The notes under the pieces are model-generated. The model saw only the letters and a program-made list of their open reading frames with translations, was not told the origin of the DNA and searched no databases. Below are positions 56,401 through 64,000 of a DNA stretch of 64,000 bases, piece by piece. Each line of letters starts with the position of its first letter. Position 1 is the stretch's first letter. Location of the stretch: assembly GCA_039621445.1 (NCBI GenBank), contig CP154957.1, forward strand, positions 44,217,465 to 44,281,464. The letters run 5' to 3'. A program made the translations under genes and the position numbers. The stretch comes from Euglena gracilis. Lineage: Eukaryota > Euglenida > Euglenophyceae > Euglenales.

Positions 56401-56558
56401 TTGTTCGGGGCAGCCCATGTGCCAACACCCAACACATTTGGGCCGCAGCCCATCCACCCCTGGCCGGTGTACAGTTCCTCCAGCGTGCATGGCAGGATGA
56501 CCAGGGTCGGGGGCGGGCGGCCACCGGGGACCGGGATGCCCCGGTCCTCTTCCACGGG
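53450..56558 (-). CDS. DnaJ (Hsp40) type-II C-terminal substrate-binding region
   Basis: Five in-phase exons: 56466-56558 (RPPPTLVILPCTLEELYT), 56133-56213 (VQELDAFGTPTKITRTYE), 55603-55803 (VEIRAGWKKGTRLTYTGHGD ... HPTFRRAGNDL), 55386-55505 (THLDGRQLLVSVDEVVSPGH), 53450-53572 (GMPGKAGRGDLIVEFDVDFP) with a TGA stop. This is the full two-barrel C-terminal domain of DNAJB1/Sis1-type co-chaperones, which deliver unfolded clients to Hsp70; the usual cysteine-rich zinc region of type I is absent. Introns 56214-56465 and 53573-55385 are nonconventional or near-consensus; the others are GT-AG or close. The J domain with its HPD motif was not found upstream. A hydrophobic start-like exon at 57023-57034 and beyond might mark a secreted or ER form. 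Confidence 0.85.
54279..54720. mobile_element. CAGGTTTTGAATAG element, copy 2
   Basis: Starts CAGGTTTTGAATAGTGCTGA like 16448. Shares AGTCGCTCGCGACTGGAAAA, GATAATCCGCCGGTTCCCGA and the AGCTTCGCTCTT words with that copy but is half the length. Lies in the last DnaJ intron. Confidence 0.55.
54770..54905. mobile_element. Minimal copy of the 43-bp-repeat element
   Basis: Contains one degenerate 43-bp-type unit (GAATGTCGTTTGAGG), the palindromic arm AGGCTCAAGTTTGAACGTTC and its complement, and the end CTCCTCCTACGGTAACCCC, as at 20964-21062. The tandem arrays and 0.4-kb modules are absent. Confidence 0.55.
55806..56130. other. Intron of DnaJ gene, no feature
   Basis: AT-rich; bounded by GAG/GTCGCT and TTTTACAG/GTGGAG, a conventional GT-AG intron. 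Confidence 0.55.
56214..56465 (-). other. Nonconventional intron in DnaJ gene
   Basis: Starts GGCCAG and ends CTGAGGCA on the minus strand: CAG at +4 to +6 and CTG at -8 to -6. Phase 0 on both sides, restoring LEELYT/GATKTAQ, the LEExYxG motif at the start of the DnaJ C-terminal domain. Confidence 0.7.
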
Positions 56559-58044
56559 CTGCGGCCGGCGCTGCCGCTCCAGACGGCTTTGGGCGGCACC
56601 CCCAACGCGAAGTCAGCCACAGCAGCCACCGCCCCAATGAAACGTTTTAAACTTGGAACACCGCAACCGGCAACCCACCTGGGGACCTCCTCCAATGGTG
56701 GCGCACAAGCTGTGGTGTTCGTACAAAAGATTGCCGCACCGAATAGCAATAGCAATAGCAAGCAGCCTGCAAATCGGCGTGTTCCCCAAACCGTGTTCCC
56801 TGCCACCTGGTCAGTCCCAGTGCAACTCCAGCATGCATTGATCTGTGTGCCTGCCTGCATGCCCCCTGTGAAAGCGAAACTCCCAGACATCAGCTTCAGG
56901 TAACGTTTGGCTGGAACCATGGTACGTGCCGCCAGACACGTGTTCACACACACGCGCGCCTGACGACCCGTGTGCCCCCCAACACAGTGCGCGGTAACCT
57001 GCAGCGAGGACAGCAGGCAAAGGAGGCGCAGCATCGCCCCAGCAGGGGGCGGCGGCGGCCGCCGCCGCCAAACAGACGCGACAGGTGGCCTGCACAGAGG
57101 GGGGGGGCAGGGGGGGGGGTGGACGGCCAGCACGCAGCCTGTGGATGCCCCAGGGGGGGGGGGGGGCACTACCACCGGCCAGCCTGCCAGCTGCTTTTCA
57201 GTCAGGCTCATTGGATGTTGGGTGAGGTGAATGGGGAGTTTAAGAAGCAAGACGCAGAGAGCAGGGGAGGGCATCATGGATTCACTTGGTGACCCCCCCC
57301 CTGGGGCACTTTTCCCCGGGCCCAAAGCCCACCAACCCACGTTTTTTGAAGGTCACCCACCTCCTGAGAGTAAACCCACCCACCCATCCACCCACCAAGA
57401 ATCCAGCCAAAATCGGCCAAAAACCCTTGAGGCTTTCCGTCCCGGCCTTCGGCAAGGCCAAAATCTGACCCATGGTTCACCCTGGAAGGGGGGGTCCAGC
57501 GGACCCCAAAACACCCAACCAACCACTCCACCACCCAGGTGTTAGTGAATCTATGGGGGGGATTAAAAATTTAAACTAAATACAGGCTCAAGGAGATCCA
57601 AAAAAAATACAGAAGAACACTATCTTCATAATTCTCCAAACATGAAGGGTCCAAAAAGTTTTCACAGACTAAAGTTCATTTGTAAATTCAAAAACCATTC
57701 AAAGAAGGACGTAAAATGATGATAACTTTGGGAACGGCGAAAAAACGCAGCCAATGTTCCAGCAGAACACAAAAAAAAATGAAAAATGTGCACAGTTTTC
57801 CCTACCAAAAAAAATGCAAAGGAAAAAAACACAAAAAAATTGGGTTTCCCCATGTTGAAAAGATGCACAAGTCATTTGAAATCTTTGTGGTGGGACAGTG
57901 GTTGTACATGTGCATCATTGGAGAAGAGGGTCTGCAACAGACCTTCTCTGCAGTTGGCCATTGTGGCCTCTGCTGCCACAAAAGTTTGCAGTTGCAAGAA
58001 TCCAAACGGGTGCAGTGTTGCCAATCCAACGTGGCCGTGGCGGG
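56559..58044. other. Upstream of DnaJ core; possible start exon
   Basis: At 57034 a minus-strand ATG opens MLRLLCLLSSLQ followed by a CAG/GTTACC donor-like site, resembling the start of a signal peptide. No J-domain motif (HPD) is seen between it and 56558. 57280-57520 is a C- and G-run repeat (CACCCACCCATCCACCC). The rest is AT-rich. Confidence 0.3.
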
Positions 58045-61000
58045 TCAAATGATGGCGGTGCAGTCACGCTTGAAGTGGCCCATCGCCCCGCAGCGGTAGC
58101 AGCCGACGGTCTCCCCGCCGAGCGGCGGCGGCCGAACGCGCGTCTTCATGCTTTTGTTGCGCCGGAACTCCTCGAATGGGTCATTGGGGTCCACCACAGG
58201 GCCCATCACACGCCCAGGAAAATGACGGAAAATGGTTCATTGGGTCCACCGGGTTGTCCAAAATACTCATTTTTCTTTGATTTTGGGGGAGTGAAAATAG
58301 TGGCTGGACTTTGCTCTCACCGAGCCTCACCCCCACTGGGGGTAAATAGGCCACACCAGGGGTTTTTAAGGGGTGGGACACCCAACAACCGGGTATTTGG
58401 GGATCATTTTGGGGTCCACATTCTTTCCATCACTTCACAGCAAAAATAACAATGGGCGAACCTCCCTTTGGAGGCAGGGGGCTCGGACCCATCCACCCTC
58501 CTCGCCTTGGTTTGAATGGTGAGTCGACAAGAATGGGATGAGATGGGCCCCGGGCGGACGGGCCATCCGCCCCCGGGCCCCCGGCGGGCTCGGCGTCCTC
58601 CGCATGGCGCTTGCCCTCCTCCGGCTCCTCCTCCAGCTCCTCCTCCTTCCGCATCCGCCGCCGGCGCTCGCGGCGCCGCTCCCGCTCCTCGTCCCACTCC
58701 GCGGCGGACTTGTCATGCCAGCCGGGGCCGGGGCATCGCTTACCCCCCCCCCCCTATGTCCAATGACCGGTAACCTCTGTCCTCTGACCGGGGGGGGGGG
58801 GGGTGGTCGTTGGACATGGGGTCAAAAGAAAGTTGGTGGGTACCCGGGTCCCTACCCACCCAAAAATGCCCAAATTTTCCCTTCCGGCGCTTTGCGCCGA
58901 AAATTTTGGGCAATGTTGACAAATTTTTGTCCAAAAAGTGTCAAAAATGGAAGTTTGGCCAAAATTTTGGCCAATTTTTGGGCAAAAATTTTCGTCCCGG
59001 CGCTTCACGCCGGGACCAAAAACTTGGTCAAACCTCCGAAAAGGTGTCCTCTGACCGGGGGGGGTGGTCATTGGACATAGGGGGGTCGTTGGACATAGGG
59101 GGGGGGGGGGTAAAAGGTTGTTGCTGGCGTCGGAGGGGACTTCCCATCCCCAGTTGGGGTCCCCTCCGACATAAGGAATGCCCTGGCCGGTGTTCATGGC
59201 CTCCCGCGGGCCGTCCGCCGGGGAGGCCGCGGCGGCGGGCGGCGGGTCGAAGTCTGAAAGCACCACCGCCTCTGTGCCGCCCGCAGCCCCCCGCGCCGGC
59301 GGCGTGGGAGGCAGGGGTGGGCAGCACAGCTGGAAGTTGGGTGGTTTGGGCCGGGATCAAGGCGATGGGTCTCTGTCCAAGGGGCGGTCCCTTTCGGAGT
59401 GGAATTTAGAGGTGCAAAGCAGCTGCTGTCCAAACGACAATGACGAGGGAGGAATTTGTTGAGAGGGTCAAAGGGGAATGGCTGCAATCGCACGGTACTT
59501 TTCACTGGAGCAGTACCTGTTTCTTGGGATAATGAATGCCAATTGTCAAAAAAAAAAATGATAAGATCACGATCGGCAGGCTGGCTGAGGCGGCATACAA
59601 ACGCACACAACGGGTCTGGCGGGAGGCTGGCCGTAGTTCGGGTGGATGCTGCGGTAGAAGCTGCCCACCGCAGCCCGCAGCGCGTCGGACATGTCCTTCG
59701 GGTCGGCAGGACCTGCGGGGGGCGGGATGGGCGGGATGTGGGACGGGTTGATCGGCATGTACGGCAGGGCCACCGTCTTCTGCAGGGAGTGGAGCAGCCC
59801 GACCGGCATGGAGTCCATCGTCAGCACGGGGTGGGGGCGGGCGGGGGGGGCGGCGGGGCACCCTCGGCCCCCTGTGCGGATGGTGGGGGCGGGGGACAGA
59901 AACCACTGGCCCCTCCCGGCCCGAGGGGGACGGGGGGGGGGAATGGCACGGGAAGTTGGTGGGCGACTGCGGGGAAATGGTTTGACACTGGGACCCGCCC
60001 TTGGGTACACCAGTGCAGGAGTATCACACTGGCCCAGCGTATCTGGAAGGAAGAAATGATACATGGGGCAGGGGGCCGGCTCTGGTCGGTGGGCGGCCGC
60101 CTGCTGGTGCAGGTGGGCATGGGGGTGCAGGTGCTGATGGGCATGGGGGTGGTGGTGGTGGTGGTGGTGGGCGTGGAAGTGGGCGTGGGGCGGGCCGCCG
60201 GGGTACATGTGGGCCGGCATGTGGGGGTGAGGGGCGAAGGGGGGCATGGGGTAGTGGGGGCAAGCATCTGCGACCTCACACACCAAAAGCACTGTTCGTA
60301 AGCCGGGAATTATGCACACTACACAACACCTGTGGTGACTTTCAGCAACTTGGCTGTTAACTGTCTTCAAATAAGTAAATAATCACTGGAAATAATAATT
60401 CATCGACGGCGGGAACCAACCATATGGGATACACTGGAAATCTGTCAAGTGTCAAATTTGTGTGAACCATCCAACCTGGTTGATCATGAGAATTATGACG
60501 GGGAAATTGTTTCATGATCACTTTTGAAGATCAATCCGTCAGTGAATAACTTCCCAGGAGAGGTCATGGATGGGAAGGGCCAGGGGGGAAAAAAGGAAAC
60601 AATGTCCTGAACGATTTGCTGCCACTTTGGCAGGGTCAAGAATGTCTCCAGTTTTCGACCAAATTTAACTGTGGGGGGTTCTGGGCCAAATCAGCTGCGT
60701 TGAAGAAACTAGCCACCCCCTGGAGTAGGATCCAAACCAGCTTCAGGAATTGGATGCCCTGCTTTGGAATGGGTTCTGTCACTTCCTTGGAGAAGATCCG
60801 GTTTCTGGACATTCCTGCAGGTGGCTTGGGAGCGGCCCACCCGGGTACGGCATGTGCTGGTGGTAGTGATAGTGAGCGTGGAGGTGGGCATGAGGGTGAA
60901 AGTGGTGGTGGTGGTGATGTGGCTGATGTTGGTGGTGATGGAGGTGCTGATGCTGATGCTGATGCTGGTGCTGGTGCTGCAGGTGCTGGTGGTGGTGAGG

Positions 61001-61240
61001 CTGGGTAGCGGCCGGCGGGGCAGCGGGGGTGGCGGCATTGGGAGAGGCCGGTGGGGGCGGGGCAGACCCTGGGGGGTTCAAGGCAGTGGTGGCGGTGGCC
61101 GGGGGCGACGCTTCGCCATTGCTCCATCCGGTGGTCCGGCCACGCCGCCGGCCTCGGCCGCCACTGCGGCTCCGACTCCGACTCCGGCTGCGGCTGCGGC
61201 TGCCCCCAGGGCCCCCTCGGCCCCCGCGCTCTTGTCTTCT
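58045..61240 (-). CDS. RS/His-rich CCHC zinc-knuckle protein, putative splicing factor
   Basis: Exons (minus, approximate): 61240-60845 with an RS tract (GGSRSRSRSRSRSRSGGRGR) then long His-Gln runs; 60270-60055 (PHYPMPPFAPHPHMPAHMYP and His-rich); 59830-59640 (PYMPINPSHIPPIPPPAGPA ... MSDALRAAVGSFYRSIHPNY); about 59255-59130 (GGDPNWGWEVPSD); about 58713-58545 (SAAEWDEERERRRERRRRMR, Glu/Arg-rich); 58045-58191 (DPNDPFEEFRRNKSMKTRVR ... CYRCGAMGHFKRDC) with a stop. The CX2CX4HX4C knuckle binds RNA, and RS tracts mark SR-type splicing regulators in the nucleus. No RRM was found; it may be upstream. The last exon starts after CTGTGGTG, a nonconventional-type 3' mark. Some junctions are unproven. 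Confidence 0.55.
58741..59112. mobile_element. TGTCCAACGACC-type element, copy 2, in an intron
   Basis: Ends CTTACCCCCCCCC and GGGGGGGGGTAAAAG, with TATGTCCAATGACC and GGTCGTTGGACATA just inside. Matches 30912-31310, including GGCGCTTTGCGCCGAAAATT. Lies between the EVPSD and SAAEWDEE coding segments of the zinc-knuckle gene. Confidence 0.55.
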
Positions 61241-61923
61241 GTTGCCACACAGCAACATTGCCAGATATTCGTATGGTGTCGTTAGGACAAGTTTTTGAGT
61301 CACAAAAACAATTTGATGCCCACAGGTGACCCGCAACTTGCCACCATGGGGCTCACACCGGATGACCAGTCACGTTTGCAACACGGGTGGAGGTAACTGC
61401 TAAAACTGCCGGGAAACAGGACGATTAACACACAGGTCTTCCAAAAGCTCTGCAACGGTCACTGAAGAGACGTCGGGGGTCATCGAAGCCCAATTCCGTC
61501 TTCAAAAGCCCGGAAAGAGGTGAAGGGGTGCCGTATTATGGAAGGGTGCAAATGACCCCCGCCTCGGGTCGCCAACCTTAAATTTATTCTGAATCTAAAC
61601 CTGAATCTGCACTCCATGAGGCACCCACTGGAACTGGCTCGCTCTTGGAGATAATCATCCACCCAAAGAACTGTCCAACTGGAGCCAACAGTGCCCTCTT
61701 TCGATGCGTTGGGCCCCACTTGGGCAGGCTAATCTAACAAAGCTGACTGGGAGTGATGAGAATCCGAACCCCAACATTATCTTGACCTTCAGGTAACCTC
61801 AGCAAATTCATTCTGTTCTTACAACTGTCAGCTGGAATTTGGCCGACGACAAATGGAGTTCCAAACCAGCTGGTCCATTGCAGGGATCCTCACACTTCCG
61901 TGCTGGCCGAGGCCAAAATGTAT

Positions 61924-61963
61924 CCGTGATTTTCCGTGATTTTCCGTGATTTTCCGTGAATTT
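61924..61963. repeat. 10-bp tandem repeat CCGTGATTTT
   Basis: Four units of CCGTGATTTT, the last ending CCGTGAATTTT. Simple tandem repeat. Confidence 0.85.
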
Positions 61964-62289
61964 TCTGTTTCCGGAAAAGGTCAAAAGCCACATTCCTTGA
62001 CGACCTTTGTCAAAATTTCTGAAAACGCTTTCTTCAAAACGGCCGCAGAATCAGACACAAAAGCAATGACGTTGCTTGGAACAATCCCCATGCTGCCCCA
62101 GCCTCGACAACATCTGAAGCCAATTCGAGTGCTCAACGTAGATCTTCCTTTGCAAATTTTGGTGGCCCTTGCATACCACCAAAATGTTTATGATCGCATG
62201 CCCAGAACTGCCAGTCCATTCATCAGTTCCTGTCCACACCTGCATATGAAAAACGTACAGGAGGTCAACCCCTAAATGGGTGAAATTAT

Positions 62290-62323
62290 GGTTTTGGCAA
62301 CCCCTAAATGGGTTGCCAAAACC
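62290..62323. repeat. Perfect 14-bp stem hairpin
   Basis: GGTTTTGGCAACCC, a 6-nt loop CTAAAT, then GGGTTGCCAAAACC. A partial copy CAACCCCTAAATGGGTGAAA lies just upstream at 62266-62285, so the block is partly duplicated. Confidence 0.7.
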
Positions 62324-62554
62324 CTGTCAGCAGACCGCTATAGCGATTGACCCTTCTGGATGCAGCCTGGGCGGAAAGGTGGAAGGTCATCTTCTGAATA
62401 TGCAAAAACCCACACACGGAGGCGCAAACTGCCCATGATAAAAATGACTGAAGTGGCATCCAAAATGCCCAAAAAATACTGCAAAAAAAGGCCAAAATTT
62501 TCGAGTTATATATGTTAGCAGAAATTTTCCGACCATTTCGGTTGCAAAGCAGAT

Positions 62555-63833
62555 GAAGCGGAAAACCGCTTCGATGATTTCCGAAATTTATTTTTTAGCA
62601 GATTCACACGTAAATGCGATTAAGCAAAAAGGTTTTAGAAAAACTACTACATCCACAAACGATGACCGATGTCATCTCTCCATGAAACACACAGATACAG
62701 AAAGACAATACATATGTAGCAAAAACCCGTGTGAACGTAAGACAGAAGCACAACGAAGAAAATAAAGTAAACTGTCTAATGAAGCGGAATACCGCTTCAT
62801 ATGACATCCTTGGTCGTGATGTCAACGGAAGGTCAAATGAATCAGTTGTAACAGAAATACGCTTACATTTATGCTGTGTCAGATAAAAAGGAGGAGAGAC
62901 CACGTTGAACATTCGTGATTCACTCTGCCTGACACCGACGTTGGCTACCGTCGGTGTCGGTTCTTCCTGTGGGCTGCCGTGGCCGCAAGCGGCGGAAGCA
63001 GGCACCCGGCAGCCCCGTGGCTCCCCGCCTTGTACTGTTTGAGTCAGAATGGTTTTAAACCTAGACTGACTGTATAAATAAGATATGAGGTTCGTGGTAC
63101 ACTTGGCGGTTTGGTGGTTGTGTACCTTGCGGAACAAATGCATAGGGCCTCAAAAACGGATAGGGAACACAAAGGAAGCGGTTCTCCGCTTCCTTTACAC
63201 ATAATGGACACAATTTCATTAAAAAGGGGAGAGGCTGGACCGGGTCCAATTCACTTCCCCGGACCCCCAAACGGTGCCCAGCCGTCAGGGGTTCGGTTAC
63301 GGCTTTTGCTGGACCAGGCAGGCGATCGTACAATCCAGGCTCCCCAGTCATCTCAATACATAAACGTTACGAAGCGTATGGTGCATGTCACTAAATGCAC
63401 TTTGTGGTACAGTTAAACGTTAAACGGTTAACCACATCGCGGATTGAATTCCAATAATGACAAAACCACACAAGAATCATTGATGGAACGTACATGAAGC
63501 GGCTTTCCGCTTCGTTTTGAGGAAGAGACCAATGTGCTTAATGTCACTCGCGAGCTTCGTAACTGTTTACCGGTTGCATGTACCACGAACGGAGGAGCAA
63601 TGGGAATGTTAGCATCCACATGAAAGAACGTGGTTACAGTGCTGGATCCAAGCCAAGATTGGTCCACAGCACATCGTTGTGCACGCCTCTTACCGTTTGA
63701 TACACTGCTGAGTTCATCGAGTCCATGAGAAGTCCTCTGCGAACATGACCTTGGCGGAGTTTTTAACAGCAAACCGCTGACAGAAGACACCTCTATATTT
63801 AACCGCACATAAAATGAAGCGGAAAACCGCTTC
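62555..63833. repeat. Five GAAGCGG...CCGCTTC hairpins
   Basis: Identical 7-bp stems with 4-nt loops at 62555-62572 (AAAA), 62781-62798 (AATA), 63175-63192 (TTCT), 63496-63513 (CTTT) and 63816-63833 (AAAA). Starts are 226, 394, 321 and 320 bp apart. Stems are conserved while loops and spacers differ. They occur nowhere else in the window. Confidence 0.7.
62938..63030. other. GC-rich inverted repeats between hairpins
   Basis: GACACCGACGTTGGCTACCGTCGGTGTC forms a 10-bp stem (GACACCGACG/CGTCGGTGTC). GGGCTGCCG...CGGCAGCCC (62981-63018) forms another. No gene recognised. Confidence 0.5.
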
Positions 63834-64000
63834 ACCTACGCCTGAAATCGCGATCATGTCTGTTCATACCGAGTACTGTGACCACCAAGTACTGCATTAA
63901 TCAAACCGCACGCATTCAGGTGGTTTACCTGAACGTGCTCTACGGGCTGCCGCCGGCAATGGCCAGCAAAGGCCGTATGTGGCGGAGACTGCCCACCCCC

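Larger units (their letters stand above)
61241..62540. other. No gene recognised
   Basis: AT-rich flank. The plus frame 61946-62275 (109 codons) shows no domain. Contains a small tandem repeat and a hairpin, listed separately. Confidence 0.35.

Noticed and set aside
56186-57340. Minus-strand frame of 384 codons
   Set aside because: Not the frame of the DnaJ motifs in the same segment; open because of GC richness.
59567-60370. Uninterrupted 267-codon protein
   Set aside because: The frame contains two real exons of the zinc-knuckle gene, but the part between them (about 59840-60050) is G- and C-run intron-like sequence.

Overview
This is eukaryotic nuclear DNA: no operons or Shine-Dalgarno sites, small exons scattered through repeat-rich sequence, and a 0.9-kb TTAGGG-type (CCCTAA) block. 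Nearly every credible gene lies on the minus strand. The intron structure suggests the lineage. Besides ordinary GT-AG introns, at least five exon junctions restore a conserved domain in frame only if the intron carries CAG at +4 to +6 and CTG at -8 to -6. That is the signature of the nonconventional introns of euglenids. With the TTAGGG-type repeat, the best placement is a euglenid (Euglena-like) alga. Diplonemids or another euglenozoan are not excluded.

Layout. 1-9 kb: mostly repeats, two clear short transposons and GC-rich exon-like islands. 9.1-9.6 kb: two exons of an NBR1/ILRUN-type FW-domain protein. 9.6-17.4 kb: palindromic GC-rich elements, the CCCTAA array and a possible zinc-finger ORF. 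17.5-18.5 kb: exons of a DUF579 (GXM/IRX15-type) protein. 18.6-21.4 kb: a short transposon split by a large nested block of 43-bp tandem repeats and palindromic 0.4-kb modules. 22.5-28.8 kb: a multi-exon GT34-like Golgi glycosyltransferase, with possible stem and membrane-anchor exons out to 34.1 kb. 36.8-41.5 kb: an F-box protein gene whose last eight exons can be joined. 43.8-44.8 kb: a TG microsatellite. 45.3-48.3 kb: a 3-kb terminal-inverted-repeat transposon. 48.5-52.1 kb: a kelch-like membrane protein. 53.4-57.0 kb: a type-II DnaJ C-terminal domain gene. 58.0-61.2 kb: an RS/His-rich CCHC zinc-knuckle protein, probably a splicing factor. 62-64 kb: regularly spaced GAAGCGG hairpins.

Main observation. 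Many short elements (0.2-0.5 kb) begin CAGGG, end CCCTG or a variant, and are flanked by 8-bp direct repeats, as in hAT transposons. Two of them lie exactly between in-frame coding segments. If the first five bases of the duplicated site stay with the upstream exon and the last three with the downstream exon, excision restores the target and places CAG at +4 and CTG at -8. The nonconventional splice signature is therefore what an 8-bp-duplicating CAG...CTG element leaves behind. The window holds fresh elements with perfect duplications and older introns that keep only the CAG/CTG marks, which suggests that these introns arise by transposition.

Limits: gene ends, first exons and several internal exons are inferred by eye. 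No alignment, transcript or database search was run, and exon boundaries are quoted only where phase and motif agree.
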